A stretch of 64,000 bases of DNA from CBDDCX01 sp965226925 (GTDB lineage Bacteria > Gemmatimonadota > Gemmatimonadetes > Longimicrobiales > Gaopeijiaceae): positions 62,001 to 126,000 of the forward strand of contig CBDDEN010000009.1 of assembly GCA_965226925.1 (NCBI GenBank). Direction: 5' to 3'. This document shows positions 16,230 through 25,648 of the stretch, in pieces; position 1 is the first letter of the stretch; each line of letters opens with the position of its first letter. The position numbers and the translations under genes are program-made. The notes under the pieces were generated by a model. It was not told where the DNA came from, did not search any database, and saw only the letters and a program-made list of their open reading frames with translations.

Positions 16230-16841
16230 GTGGCACCGTACGAAGCACCTCCCGACGCCCGCCTTCGGAAGTTGCTGGACCTCCTGACGCACGGTGATGG
16301 GGCCGCCACCGAGCCGCGACTTCCCGAGGGACACGCGCAGGCCGCCGTATCGTTGATTCTGCGAACTACTTACGAGCTGGAGATTCTGCTCATCAAGCGT
16401 GCGGAATCGGAGCAGGATCCCTGGTCCGGACACATCGCCCTGCCCGGAGGACGGCGAGAGTCGGTCGATCCCGACCTGGCAGGCACGGCCATTCGTGAGA
16501 CGGCCGAAGAAACCGGGGTGGAGTTGAGGACCCGCGGGTGGCACCTGGGTCGGTTGAGCGAGGTTTCACCGACCAGCGAGCGCCTTCCACGACTCACCGT
16601 CGTCCCCTACGTGTTCGGGGTCCCTCACGAAGTCACCGCGACCGTGAACTCACCCGAGGTGGAGGCGGTGATGTGGGTGGAGTTGTCCACGCTCCGCCAT
16701 CCCGACACCCTGGGAACAACGACGATCCACCTGCCGGGCGGCCCAAGGGCGTTCCCGTGTTTTCAGGTCGGTGGGCACGCTGTGTGGGGGCTGACGTTTC
16801 GTATCCTCACGGGCTTCCTGGAGCTTCTCGAGGAACCCTAG
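16230..16841 (+). CDS. Nudix hydrolase, CoA-pyrophosphatase-like
   Basis: A 203-residue Nudix protein. The Nudix box reads GGRRESVDPDLAGTAIRETA followed by EETGVE, with the catalytic REtxEE signature intact. Upstream HIALPGG and LLIKRAESEQDPWSGH resemble the UPF0035/NudL signature of CoA diphosphatases, which split CoA to 3',5'-ADP and phosphopantetheine. The start is GTG 16230, directly after the queE stop, so translation is likely coupled. Substrate assignment rests on motif similarity only. Confidence 0.82.
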   Translation: MAPYEAPPDARLRKLLDLLTHGDGAATEPRLPEGHAQAAVSLILRTTYELEILLIKRAESEQDPWSGHIALPGGRRESVDPDLAGTAIRETAEETGVELRTRGWHLGRLSEVSPTSERLPRLTVVPYVFGVPHEVTATVNSPEVEAVMWVELSTLRHPDTLGTTTIHLPGGPRAFPCFQVGGHAVWGLTFRILTGFLELLEEP

Positions 16842-16878
16842 CCTCGGTCCTCACGAGCCGCCCCCCGGGGTTGCCCGG

Positions 16879-17964
16879 TCAGGAATCCTCAACCCACTCC
16901 GCGATGAAGACGTTGGGTTCCCCCTCCTCGGCCTGGTTCCGGTTCGACGCCCACACCAGATACCGGCCGTCCGGGCTGAAGACGGGAAAACCGTCGAACC
17001 CCTCCGAGTACGTGATCCGCTCCAGGCCCGAGCCGTCCTCGTTGATCATATAGACCTCGAAGTCACGCCCCGTCGGATCGTCCATGTTCGAAGAGAAGAG
17101 GATCTTGGTCCCCGAGGGGTGCCAAAACGGACCGAAGTTCGCCGCTCCGTTGTGGGTGATCTCCCTCTGCTCCGATCCGTCCGCGTTCATGACGAAAATC
17201 TCGAGCGTGCTCGGCCGAATGAGGCCGTCGGCGAGAAGAGACGTGTAGTCCTCGATCTCCCTCGGATCGGTGGGACGGTGCGCCCGAAAGACGATCTTCG
17301 ATCCGTCCGGCGAATAGAACGGCCCTCCGTCGTAACCCACCGCGTCGGTGAGCCGCCGGACGTCCGAACCGTCGGGGGCCATGGAGTAGATATCCAGATC
17401 GCCGTCGCGCATGGACGTGAATACGACCCGATCCCCTACGGGAGAGAACGTGGCCTCGGCGTCATACCCGAACGACTTCGTCAACTGAGTGAGACTCGAC
17501 CCGTCCGCGTCGGCCATGAAGATGTCGAAGCTGGGGTATACGGCCCAGACATATCCACGGGAGAAGTCCGGAACGGCCGGGCACGCCGTCGAGAAATGAT
17601 GGGTCGATGAGTACAGGATCTTGTCGCCCGCGGGGTAGTAGTACGAGCACGTCGTACGACCCTGGCCGGTGCTCAGCATCCGCACGTCGCTCCCGTCCAG
17701 CGACATTGTGTAGATTTGATCGCACCCGCCGCTCCGCGGTGTCGATTGGAAGATCAGCCGGGTGCCGTCGAACGAGAAGTAGGCCTCCGCGTTCTCGCCC
17801 TCGAAGGTGAGTTGACGGACATTGCGCAGGCGCACTTCGCGTGACCGAGGGTGCACGTCACCCCTGCCGTCGACGGAGACGGCGGGTACGGCATCATCGG
17901 CGGCGATAAAGATGAGCGATGCTATCATGCCGGCGGCCGCCGCCGGTTTCAAGAGGGAAAACAT
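16879..17964 (-). CDS. secreted TolB-like beta-propeller protein
   Basis: A 361-residue exported protein with an N-terminal signal (MFSLLKPAAAAGMIASLIFI). It has at least five PD40/WD40-like blades of the form FSPDG..I.F.S...G..DIY.M..DGS (SPVGDRVVFTSMRDGDLDIY, SPDGSKIVFRAHR, HPSGTKILFSSNM, SPDGRYLVWASNR). Unlike true TolB it lacks the N-terminal alpha/beta domain and any pal or tolA neighbours, so it is probably a periplasmic or surface binding propeller. ATG 17962-17964 has GGAGG upstream. It is divergent from the M28 peptidase across only 25 bp, so the two promoters overlap the coding starts. Confidence 0.8.
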   Translation of the reverse strand: MFSLLKPAAAAGMIASLIFIAADDAVPAVSVDGRGDVHPRSREVRLRNVRQLTFEGENAEAYFSFDGTRLIFQSTPRSGGCDQIYTMSLDGSDVRMLSTGQGRTTCSYYYPAGDKILYSSTHHFSTACPAVPDFSRGYVWAVYPSFDIFMADADGSSLTQLTKSFGYDAEATFSPVGDRVVFTSMRDGDLDIYSMAPDGSDVRRLTDAVGYDGGPFYSPDGSKIVFRAHRPTDPREIEDYTSLLADGLIRPSTLEIFVMNADGSEQREITHNGAANFGPFWHPSGTKILFSSNMDDPTGRDFEVYMINEDGSGLERITYSEGFDGFPVFSPDGRYLVWASNRNQAEEGEPNVFIAEWVEDS

Positions 17965-17989
17965 TCACTGTCCTCCAAGAGGATGATCG

Positions 17990-19753
17990 ATGTTTAAGTC
18001 GGTTACGGTTCTCGCAGCGCTCGCGGGGGGAATGACCCTGGCGAACCCAGTTGGTATAGTCGCACAAGACTGCCCTGCAACCCAGCGCGCCACCCGTGAG
18101 TCGGTCGGACCGATGGCACACGTCAGGTACCTCGCGGCCGACGCGCTGGAGGGACGCGAGGTCGGCTCCCACGGTGCCCGCTGCGCCGGTGAGTACATCG
18201 CCAGCCGCTTCGTGGCATACGGCCTCCAAGGGGTCGGGCCGAACGGCAGCTATTTCCAGAGCTTCGAGATTCGAGCGGGTTCTGCCCTGGGAGCCGGTAA
18301 CGAACTCCTTATCGGCCAGGCCAGCTACCCCGTCGCATCCGACTGGATCCCGTTCGGATACGCTGCGTCCGAGTCCGTCACCGCGTCCATGATCTACGGT
18401 GGTGACGGAATCAACCGACCGGACGAACCGGACAACACCTATCCGACGCTGGCGTTGGAGCACCGCATCGTGGTCGTCGAGGACGGAGACTTGGCGGGCG
18501 GCTCCAGCCGAGCCCTTCAGGCGGACCCCCACTTCAAGGCGTCGGTGGCGGCCGGGCGGGGGGCGTTCGGCCTCATCGTCCTCCTGGGTGAGAACCGCGA
18601 GCTTCCCAGCCTGGTCAACGAGACGCGAGCGGCGCTCGCCATTCCCGTCGTGGCCGTGCGGGGTGACGCCGCAGGCCGGATCCGGCAGGCCGCACAGGCC
18701 GGCGGAACCGCGACGCTCTCGACGTCCGTCGTGCCACGCGTGGCCGAGGCCCGAAACGTCGTCGCGCTGCTACCGGGATCCGATCCGGACGTGGCCGACG
18801 AGCTGGTGATCATCGGAGCCCACTACGACCATCTCGGGCTGGGAGGTGACGGCTCGCTGGACCCCGACGCGATGGGCGTGGTCCACAACGGGGCCGATGA
18901 CAACGCGAGCGGCTCGGCGGCACTCATCGAGGTCGCTCAGCGATTGTCCCAGGGGGCTCGCCGCCCCGGCCGCTCCGTCTTGTTCCTCGGCTTCACGGGC
19001 GAGGAGAAGGGTCTTTGGGGCTCGGCGCACTACGTGAGGAACCCACTCGTCCCCCTCGAGCGAGCGACGGCCATGCTCAACATGGACATGGTGGGACGCC
19101 TGGAGGGCCGTACCCTCACGGTGATGGGTGTCGGAACGGCCGAGGAGTGGACGGAGGTGCTCACTGCGGCGAATCAAACCCTCGAGCGGCCGCTGCGCAT
19201 CGCCACCTCTCCAGACGGCTTCGGCCCCTCGGACCACTCCTCGTTCTACGGCGAAGGGATTCCGGTCCTGCACTTCTTCTCCAACACCCACGAGGACTAC
19301 CACCGGCCCTCCGACGACTTCGACAAGATCGACGGCGAGGGCCTAGAGGACATCCTCGAGCTGGTGACCGAGGTCGCGTTGGCGGTTGCCGGGGAGAAGG
19401 GATCCGACCTACGGGTCGCCATCACGCCGATCGAGGCCGTGGAGACGCCGGCACACGGACAGGCGTCTTCGAGCTCGAGCGGCGGGTACGGCCCGTACCT
19501 GGGTACGATCCCGGACATGGTCCCGACGGACTTCGGGCTCCGCCTTTCGGGCGTCCGCGAGGGCAGTCCGGCTCAGAAGGGCGGGCTTCGGAAGGGGGAT
19601 GTGGTCGTCGAGTTCGGCGGGAAAGAAGTAGGTGACATTTACGCCTACACGTACGCCCTGAGGGAGTACGCTCCCGGCGACGAAGTCGACATCGTCGTGC
19701 TCCGTGAGGGCGAACGGGTGACCGTGACGGTCACTCTGGGAGACCGGCGCTAG
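17990..19753 (+). CDS. secreted M28 zinc aminopeptidase with PA and PDZ domains
   Basis: A 587-residue exported metallopeptidase. A signal peptide (residues 1-25) is followed by a PA-type insert (about 130-250), then the M28 catalytic domain: AHYDHLG (first zinc His), NGADDNASG (bridging Asp), GFTGEEKGLWGS (catalytic Glu pair), NMDMVGR, and DYHRPSDDFDKID with the last zinc His. The C-terminus is a PDZ domain (LRLSGVREGSPAQKGGLRKG). Such enzymes release N-terminal residues from peptides outside the cytoplasm, feeding amino-acid uptake. It converges with gyrA; an imperfect hairpin at 19769-19805 separates them. Confidence 0.9.
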   Translation: MFKSVTVLAALAGGMTLANPVGIVAQDCPATQRATRESVGPMAHVRYLAADALEGREVGSHGARCAGEYIASRFVAYGLQGVGPNGSYFQSFEIRAGSALGAGNELLIGQASYPVASDWIPFGYAASESVTASMIYGGDGINRPDEPDNTYPTLALEHRIVVVEDGDLAGGSSRALQADPHFKASVAAGRGAFGLIVLLGENRELPSLVNETRAALAIPVVAVRGDAAGRIRQAAQAGGTATLSTSVVPRVAEARNVVALLPGSDPDVADELVIIGAHYDHLGLGGDGSLDPDAMGVVHNGADDNASGSAALIEVAQRLSQGARRPGRSVLFLGFTGEEKGLWGSAHYVRNPLVPLERATAMLNMDMVGRLEGRTLTVMGVGTAEEWTEVLTAANQTLERPLRIATSPDGFGPSDHSSFYGEGIPVLHFFSNTHEDYHRPSDDFDKIDGEGLEDILELVTEVALAVAGEKGSDLRVAITPIEAVETPAHGQASSSSSGGYGPYLGTIPDMVPTDFGLRLSGVREGSPAQKGGLRKGDVVVEFGGKEVGDIYAYTYALREYAPGDEVDIVVLREGERVTVTVTLGDRR

Positions 19754-19768
19754 TCAGAAGACCGGCGA

Positions 19769-19805
19769 GCCGAGGCTGAGACGTGGGTCGCGGCTCAGCG
19801 TCGGC
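19769..19805. terminator. possible bidirectional terminator hairpin
   Basis: A 12-bp stem with one mismatch (GCCGAGGCTGAG against CTCAGCGTCGGC) lies between the convergent M28 peptidase and gyrA genes. There is no clear T tract on either side, so it may only slow polymerase or protect 3' ends. Confidence 0.35.
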
Positions 19806-19814
19806 GGAGGTGCT

Positions 19815-22325
19815 TCAGTCGCCCCCCGGAACCCTCTCCCCGAGCAGATCCAGTTGCCCGGGCGAGTCCTCCGCGGCCGGCTCCCTTCTCGCCCCGGCGG
19901 CTCCATACGCCCGTGTCACTTCTACCACCCGATCGCCGTCGTCCAACTTCAGCAGGCGGCGCCCCTGCGTCCTGCGGCCCTGTGACGGCACGTCGTCGAC
20001 CACCAGTCGCGTCACCCGACCACCCGCGCTGACGATCATGACTTCGTCTCCCTCCAACACCTCCAGGGCCGAGACGAGGTTGCTTTCGTCTCCCGAGGGG
20101 ACCGCCATCGTGCCCAAGCCGCCTCTTTTCTGCAGCGGGAAGTCGCTCACTTCAGTCCGCTTGCCGAGCCCCTCTTCGGTGACGCTCATCACCCATGCGT
20201 CTCGCCGGATCAATAGCAATCCCACGACCACGTCGCCCTTCTTGAGATCGATGCCCTTCACACCCCGAGCCGTCCGCCCCAACACCGAGAGGTCCGATTC
20301 CGGAAAACGAATGGCCCTCCCCGCCTTGGTGATGAGCATGACCTCTCCCGTGCCGTCGGAGAGTCGGACGTCGAGGATTCCGTCGCCGTCCTGCACACCC
20401 GACGCGATCATCCCTCCGGAACGGGGATTCCCGAACTCGGAGAGCTTGGTGCGCTTCATCACACCCCCCTCCGAGACAAACACGACTTCGCGGTCCGCGC
20501 TCAGGTCGTCCGAGGCCAACATGGTCACGATGGCGTCTCCGCGGTCGGCGCCAGTCAACGCATAGATGGACTGTCCCCGCGACGCCCGGCCTCCTTCCGG
20601 CACGTCGAGAACCGGAAGAAAGTGCACCTGCCCTCCCTGCGTGAAGGCCAGTAGCCACCCCTGAGTTCGGGCGACGAAAACGCGTTCCAGGTAGTCGTCC
20701 TCGAACCGTTCCATGCCGGCGAGGGCCTTCCCGGAGGAGACGCGACGTCGGTAAAGATGCATGGGGATACGTTTGATGAACCCCTCATGGCTGACCGTAA
20801 TGACCACGTCCTCGTCCGCCACCGTGTCCTCCACAGCGACTTCCTCGGACTCATGGTCGTCGAGGATCACCGTGCGCCTGTCGTCCCCGTACTTCTCGAC
20901 GATCTCATCGAGCTCCTCGATCATGATCTCCAGCTTCCGGGCTTCGCTCTTGAGTATGCCCTTCAGCTCCCTGATGGTCGCCGTGAGCTCCTTGAGGCGC
21001 TTCTTGAGTTGGTCTTGCTCCAGAGCCGTCAGCTTGGCGAGACGCATGTTGAGGATGGCGTCGGCCTGCGTGTCCGACAGGCCAAGCAGATCCCGCAGCC
21101 GCTCAGAGGCATCCGACCGGTCCTTTGACTGCCTGATTATGGCGATCACTTCGTCGATGGCGTCGAGTGCCGCGACCAGCCCCTCAACGGTGTGCTTCTC
21201 CGCCTCGGCCTGCTCGAGGTCGTGACGAGAGCGTCGTTGGATCACCTCGATCCGATGATCCCTGAAGCGTTCGAGCAGCTCCACGAGCTTGAACTCTTTC
21301 GGCTCCCCGCCATCCAGCGCGATGAGGATGGCCCCGAAAGTGGACTGGAGGCTCGTCCGCTTGTGGAGGAGTTGAATGACCTTTCTGGCCTTGGCACCCT
21401 TCTTGAGCTCGATCACGAGCCGCAGGCCGTCACGATCCGACTCGTCACGGATGTCGGAGATTGCGTCCGCCCGTCCCTTGCGAGCGAGATCGGAGATCTG
21501 ATGAATGATCCTCGACTTCGAGACGGCATAGGGAAGCTCCGTGACGACGAGCTGCTCCTTGCCACCTCGGAGGGCCTCCTTGACGATCCGAGCCCGCATG
21601 ACGATCCGACCTCGGCCGTTCTCGTACATGTTGCGGATCCCGCCTCTGCCCACGATGAAGCCACCGGTGGGAAAGTCGGGGCCGGGCAGGTGACGCATCA
21701 AGAGGTCCAAGGACGGTTCCGGCTCTTCGATCAGAGCGCGGAGCGCGGCCGCCACTTCGCGAAGATTGTGAGGAGGGACGTTGGTGCTCAGTCCTACGGC
21801 GATCCCCGAAGAGCCGTTGATGAGCAGGTTCGGCACCCGCGAGGGTAGCACGGTGGGCTCGGTGCGCTGTCCATCGAAGTTGTCCGCGACTTCGACGGTC
21901 TCCTTTTCGATGTCGGCCAGGATGTCTTCGGAGATCGGGGCGAGCTTCGCCTCGGTGTAGCGGTAGGCCGCGGCCGAATCTCCGTCGATCGAGCCGAAGT
22001 TACCCTGCCCGTCTACGAGCGGATATCGAAGGGAGAAGTCCTGGACCATGCGAACCAGCGCGTCGTAGACTGCCGAATCTCCGTGAGGGTGGTACTTGCC
22101 CAGCACATCTCCGACCACCGTCGCACACTTCTTGTAGGGTCGATCCGGCCTCAGCCCCAACTCGTGCATGGCGAAGAGGATGCGCCGGTGGACGGGCTTC
22201 AGCCCGTCCCGCACGTCCGGCAGAGCCCTCTGCACAATCACGCTCATGGAGTAATCGAGGAATGATTCGCGCATCTCCTCCTCGATGAGTCTGGGGACGA
22301 TGCGCTCGCGGGTCTGGGCCGTCAT
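19815..22325 (-). CDS. gyrA: DNA gyrase subunit A
   Basis: An 836-residue type IIA topoisomerase A subunit that, with GyrB, introduces negative supercoils. The catalytic tyrosine is Tyr123 in AAYRYTEAKL. The quinolone region HPHGDSAVYDALVRM keeps Ser84 and Asp88, the drug-sensitive residues. The C-terminal beta-pinwheel carries QKRGGLG, a variant of the gyrase-specific QRRGGKG box, which favours GyrA over ParC although the last basic residue is Leu. I prefer ATG 22325, five bases after AGGAG; GTG 22328 is the alternative. No gyrB is in the window. A ParC assignment cannot be fully excluded. Confidence 0.9.
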   Translation of the reverse strand: MTAQTRERIVPRLIEEEMRESFLDYSMSVIVQRALPDVRDGLKPVHRRILFAMHELGLRPDRPYKKCATVVGDVLGKYHPHGDSAVYDALVRMVQDFSLRYPLVDGQGNFGSIDGDSAAAYRYTEAKLAPISEDILADIEKETVEVADNFDGQRTEPTVLPSRVPNLLINGSSGIAVGLSTNVPPHNLREVAAALRALIEEPEPSLDLLMRHLPGPDFPTGGFIVGRGGIRNMYENGRGRIVMRARIVKEALRGGKEQLVVTELPYAVSKSRIIHQISDLARKGRADAISDIRDESDRDGLRLVIELKKGAKARKVIQLLHKRTSLQSTFGAILIALDGGEPKEFKLVELLERFRDHRIEVIQRRSRHDLEQAEAEKHTVEGLVAALDAIDEVIAIIRQSKDRSDASERLRDLLGLSDTQADAILNMRLAKLTALEQDQLKKRLKELTATIRELKGILKSEARKLEIMIEELDEIVEKYGDDRRTVILDDHESEEVAVEDTVADEDVVITVSHEGFIKRIPMHLYRRRVSSGKALAGMERFEDDYLERVFVARTQGWLLAFTQGGQVHFLPVLDVPEGGRASRGQSIYALTGADRGDAIVTMLASDDLSADREVVFVSEGGVMKRTKLSEFGNPRSGGMIASGVQDGDGILDVRLSDGTGEVMLITKAGRAIRFPESDLSVLGRTARGVKGIDLKKGDVVVGLLLIRRDAWVMSVTEEGLGKRTEVSDFPLQKRGGLGTMAVPSGDESNLVSALEVLEGDEVMIVSAGGRVTRLVVDDVPSQGRRTQGRRLLKLDDGDRVVEVTRAYGAAGARREPAAEDSPGQLDLLGERVPGGD

Positions 22326-22435
22326 CACAACTCCTGCTGAGCCGAAGGCAAAGCGACAATGGACGCCTGATGGCGCCGCCTCGGGCGTACGATCTCAGGA
22401 TCGCCGAGCCAAATCAAGCCGGGGGCAAAAGCAAG

Positions 22436-22463
22436 AGCCGCAAGTCGATTTCGACTCGCGGCT
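22436..22463 (-). terminator. rho-independent terminator of the sigma/anti-sigma operon
   Basis: A 13-bp stem with one mismatch (AGCCGCAAGTCGA against TCGACTCGCGGCT), 31 bp past the anti-sigma stop. On the minus strand it is followed by CTTGCTTTTG, a partial T tract. It would insulate gyrA from the sigma operon, so gyrA needs its own promoter in 22326-22435. Confidence 0.65.
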
Positions 22464-22494
22464 CCAGGGTCTCGACAGGCCTGACTAAGGGGGA

Positions 22495-22815
22495 TCAGCC
22501 TCCGTCGGCACCCCCCTTTGCCAAAGCCTGGAGTATCCGCCCCTTCAACTCCTCGGAGGCATGCCCGTCTTTCTGCGCCCGTCCGAGCGCCTCGATGAAG
22601 TGCTTCTCGAACTGAGCCCTGGGATAACACGCCTTGCAGATCTCGAGATGACGGCGCACCTCCTCCGCGGAGACCCCATCCAACTCGCCGTCCAAGTACT
22701 CGAATAACCTGGCGGCAGCCTCGTCGCAGGAGATCATGCCTCCCGGTGGCTCGCCCCCGTTGGCCTTCTCTCCGGACAGCCCCAGCAATCGCTTCAACCT
22801 GTCGAAAGCACTCAC
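22495..22815 (-). CDS. zinc-finger anti-sigma factor (ZAS/zf-HC2 type)
   Basis: A 106-residue cytoplasmic protein with the ZAS motif: HLEICKACY supplies His-x3-Cys-x2-Cys, with an upstream Cys or His likely from ISCDEAAARLFEYLDGEL. Such proteins hold an ECF sigma factor inactive and release it on thiol oxidation or another cue. There is no membrane helix, so sensing should be cytoplasmic. GTG 22813-22815 directly follows the stop of the sigma gene, the usual partner arrangement. Confidence 0.85.
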   Translation of the reverse strand: MSAFDRLKRLLGLSGEKANGGEPPGGMISCDEAAARLFEYLDGELDGVSAEEVRRHLEICKACYPRAQFEKHFIEALGRAQKDGHASEELKGRILQALAKGGADGG

Positions 22816-23427
22816 CTAACCGTCCCCCACGGCTTCGGGGATGTAACCCATCTCCACGGCATATGCGTGGAGTCGATCCTGGAGTTGTCGACGCCCCCTG
22901 AAAAGTCGACTCTTCACGGTCCCGACCGGAATCTCCATGATTTCGGCAATCTCGTTGTAGGAAAGGTCCTCGAGGTCGGACAGCACCACCGCCACTCGGT
23001 ATTCGTCGGGTAGGTCACCGATGGCCCGGAGAATCTCCTCGTCGACGATCGAGTTGAAGAACTCGCCCTCCGGATCGGTGCCCTTGGACGCCGCGAACAC
23101 CGGAGCCTCTCGGGAGAGGGCTCGGGGATCCTCGTAGGCCGTCTCCGTAAGGATCTCGTCGTGGCGCTGTCCTCGCTCCCGCTTCCTCAGGAACACGTTC
23201 CTGCAGATGGTGAAGAGCCAGCTCTTACATCGTGTTCCCGGCGTATACTGTTCCCACGCCCTGAAGGCCCGGAAATAGGTGTCCTGTACCAGATCCTCGG
23301 CGCTGTCTTGGGTTCCCGCCAAGCGCAAAGCGAACCTGTACACCGCGTCCAGGTGGGGGATCGCTTCGTCCAGAAAGCTCGCCCCCTGTTGGTTCACGTA
23401 GTTCTGAAGTGGCTCGCTGCTCGTCAC
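22816..23427 (-). CDS. ECF-type RNA polymerase sigma factor
   Basis: A 203-residue group 4 sigma factor. Region 2: AVYRFALRLAGTQDSAEDLV followed by QDTYFRAFRAW and SWLFTICRNVFLRKRER. Region 4: IGDLPDEYRVAVVLSDLEDL, SYNEIAEIMEIPVGTVKSRL, with FRGRRQLQDRL as the -35 recognition helix. A loop of about 30 residues joins the two regions. The start is GTG 23425-23427. It forms a two-gene operon with the adjacent zinc-finger anti-sigma factor. Regulon unknown; the pair resembles SigR/RsrA-like redox systems in layout only. Confidence 0.9.
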   Translation of the reverse strand: MTSSEPLQNYVNQQGASFLDEAIPHLDAVYRFALRLAGTQDSAEDLVQDTYFRAFRAWEQYTPGTRCKSWLFTICRNVFLRKRERGQRHDEILTETAYEDPRALSREAPVFAASKGTDPEGEFFNSIVDEEILRAIGDLPDEYRVAVVLSDLEDLSYNEIAEIMEIPVGTVKSRLFRGRRQLQDRLHAYAVEMGYIPEAVGDG

Positions 23428-23484
23428 TGTTCTCGGCGCAAAGTGGTGCAGAGTGAAGACACGGTGAGGCTCGTCGGTTCCCGA

Positions 23485-23907
23485 TCAGTCCGGAAAAACG
23501 AACTCCCTGGCCAACGCGTCGGTGACGGGGCCCTCGGTAACCACCTCGATGAGGGCCCGCATTTCCTGCCCGAGATCTTCGAGGCGCGACAGCACGGAAA
23601 ACGCGTGGGCGAAGTCGAAGTACGCCGCGACCGCCCCTTCGTGGGCCGGATGAGCGGTCGTGATCGTCGTCTCCATTTCTTCCCTGAGAATCTCGACGAT
23701 GGCCCGCACGGCCCCGCAGAGCGCCCGTTGCTCGGCGAAGGTCAGGATGGACAAGTCTCCGCTGAGGCGCGGAAGGAGTGCTGCCACCCGCTCCCGCTCT
23801 TCGGGTGGCGCGGCAACGAGCCCCTGCTCGGGAGCGTACACGTCGAGGATGTGGCGGGCACCGGCCTTCAGCGCACTCAGTTCCTCGAAGTTGCAGTGCA
23901 CGATCAC
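23485..23907 (-). CDS. hypothetical alpha-helical protein
   Basis: A 140-residue soluble protein predicted to be almost all helical, with no cysteine pair or catalytic motif. It opens with MIVHCNFEELSALKAGARHI and has a long central helical part (LREEMETTITTAHPAHEGAV). It lies upstream of the sigma factor on the same strand, 57 bp away, so it may share transcription. Family not recognised. Confidence 0.7.
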   Translation of the reverse strand: MIVHCNFEELSALKAGARHILDVYAPEQGLVAAPPEERERVAALLPRLSGDLSILTFAEQRALCGAVRAIVEILREEMETTITTAHPAHEGAVAAYFDFAHAFSVLSRLEDLGQEMRALIEVVTEGPVTDALAREFVFPD

Positions 23908-24018
23908 GGCTCGCTCCTCGTGTTGACCGGGCCTCCCCCTGCTTATCTACCTATCGCATCGGCGATTGTTTCTGCAAGGCCCACGATACCGATCCTCGAT
24001 GTAGAACCGGCTGGAGTC

Positions 24019-24435
24019 TCAAGCAAGAGCGCCCCGAAGCTTAGGGGGGCCGTCGACGACAAGCGGAATGGAAACGTGGTGCTCCCCGTCGACCTTGACG
24101 TCGAAGCTGTAGCGACCGGGCTCGGGGAATACGAGTCCGTCCAGGTTGAGGACATGGGGCACCCGGATCCCCTCTCCGGCGTCCGAGCCCCCCCCAAGCT
24201 GCATCTCTCCGTTCAACGACAGCACCTCGGTGCCGTGTGGATCGGAAAGCCGGATCTCCATCTGGTGCGCTCCCATCTCCGATGTACCCGCGGTGAGACG
24301 CAAAACAAGCGCAATGCGTCCGTGTTGCGCGGGAAATTGACTCACGCCAATACGATCGAAAACACCGAGAATGTTCATCTTCCCGGTGGCGTCGATGGTG
24401 GCGGCGTCGGCCAACAGAGCCAGGTCGACTTCCAT
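24019..24435 (-). CDS. DUF6941-like hypothetical protein
   Basis: A 138-residue cytoplasmic protein opening with VDLALLADAATIDATGKMNI followed by LGVFDRIG, the pattern I associate with the DUF6941 family of small beta-sandwich proteins. The end (FPEPGRYSFDVKVDGEHHVS) is a typical edge-strand pattern of that fold. Function of the family is unknown. It follows the CPBP protease gene by 21 bp on the same strand and is probably co-transcribed with it. Confidence 0.7.
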   Translation of the reverse strand: MEVDLALLADAATIDATGKMNILGVFDRIGVSQFPAQHGRIALVLRLTAGTSEMGAHQMEIRLSDPHGTEVLSLNGEMQLGGGSDAGEGIRVPHVLNLDGLVFPEPGRYSFDVKVDGEHHVSIPLVVDGPPKLRGALA

Positions 24436-24456
24436 ATCACTTCCCTCACTCGAAGA

Positions 24457-25173
24457 TTAGCTCAGCAACCGTTCCTTGAGCACAAGCCCGGCGACAAGGT
24501 CGATGATCACATGTGCAGCGATGGGGGGCCAGAGGCTTCCCGTGTAGAGCAGGGCCGCGCCCATGATCAGTCCGACGACTCCGGTCCGGACCACGCCGAT
24601 CGGACCCTGATAAGCGTGCAACACCCCAAAAGTCGCGGAGGAGAGGACCAGTGCAAGCGTCGCCGACCCCGTCGCGACGACCAGAGCCGCAATCGCGTAG
24701 CCACGGTACGCGGTCTCCTCGCCGAATCCGGCACACAGGGACAGGGCGGCAAAAAGCCTCTTCTCTCCGTCCGTGACCGGCATGAGCTCGTGCACCAACG
24801 GCGTCTCCTCGAGTCCCATGGCCTTCCGGATGCCACGGAACACGACCAGCACGCCCACGCCGGCTCCCACCAACAGCACGGTCCAACCGAGGTTGGCAAC
24901 AGAGAAAGGAGCGTCGATCCCCATGACCGGTAGTCCGACCAAACGCCGTCCCATGAAGAGTCCGAGAATTCCCAACACGAGTATCGTCGAGCCGGAGTTC
25001 AGATAGGCCGGCACCCTTTCGACGACCACCCCCCGGGCCAACGCCAGTTGGCCCAAGGCCAGCGTCGGGAGGAGTTGGAGGAGACCGGCCAGGAAGAGGG
25101 CGTCGAGTGCCCCCAGCGCCGTCGCCTTCCACAGCACCAGCACGACGACGGGATAGGTGAGCAATCCGGTCAT
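24457..25173 (-). CDS. CPBP family intramembrane glutamic endopeptidase
   Basis: A 238-residue membrane protein with about eight hydrophobic segments and the three CPBP/Abi motifs: EETAYRG, FGVLHAY (His of FxxxH) and HVIIDL (HxxxD). Family members cleave or process membrane substrates, such as prenylated proteins or bacteriocin-related peptides. I chose ATG 25171-25173 (MTGLLTYPVV) because it starts at the first membrane helix; GTG 25185 is a close alternative. The longer frame to 25344 lacks a credible start. Confidence 0.8.
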   Translation of the reverse strand: MTGLLTYPVVVLVLWKATALGALDALFLAGLLQLLPTLALGQLALARGVVVERVPAYLNSGSTILVLGILGLFMGRRLVGLPVMGIDAPFSVANLGWTVLLVGAGVGVLVVFRGIRKAMGLEETPLVHELMPVTDGEKRLFAALSLCAGFGEETAYRGYAIAALVVATGSATLALVLSSATFGVLHAYQGPIGVVRTGVVGLIMGAALLYTGSLWPPIAAHVIIDLVAGLVLKERLLS

Positions 25174-25278
25174 GACGATTCTCACGCCCGGAGCTCCCGT
25201 CCGTCCATTGTTCGTTCCACAGCGCCTCGCTAGCCTAAGACGTCCTGCTGGAGCATCGTCCCCACCACCGGAAGGCAT

Positions 25279-25605
25279 ATGGCGACCGTCACCCAGGAGC
25301 ACAAGGCGGTTTTTCGCGTCTTGGACGCGATGGATGCCCCGCACGGCGGCCGGCTGCTGAAGCTTCGTTTCCAGTCCGGTGAAGCCCCGAGGACCCGTGA
25401 GCTCAAGGGCGCGACGTTACGGGCTGACTCACCCGACGGCCAGAGGTCGTGCCGGATTCGTGTAGATGGGTTCGCGGTATTCGGCGGACGGCCGTCGGAC
25501 GACAGGATTCACCGCACCGGCCGCGTGGACGTTCACGTCTCGGCCGTGGAGGGGGACGCAGACGCCATCAGCCTCAAGTGGGAGGTCTCGGGACCCCTGC
25601 CCTGA
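25279..25605 (+). CDS. hypothetical protein, about 108 residues
   Basis: A 108-residue soluble protein, divergent from the CPBP gene. It has alternating strands and many basic residues (RLLKLRFQSGEAPRTRELKG, CRIRVDGFAVFGG) and ends with a strand ISLKWEVSG. No family recognised and no export signal. Confidence 0.6.
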   Translation: MATVTQEHKAVFRVLDAMDAPHGGRLLKLRFQSGEAPRTRELKGATLRADSPDGQRSCRIRVDGFAVFGGRPSDDRIHRTGRVDVHVSAVEGDADAISLKWEVSGPLP

Positions 25606-25648
25606 GGACTCTCCGGACGCCGAGGGCGTGGAACGACCCGGAGCCGCG

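Noticed and set aside
23161..24933. A 590-codon open frame on the plus strand
   Set aside because: It lies opposite the sigma factor, the 23485 gene, the DUF6941-like gene and part of the CPBP gene, all of which show family motifs. High GC keeps the antisense frame open; its product has no recognisable domain.
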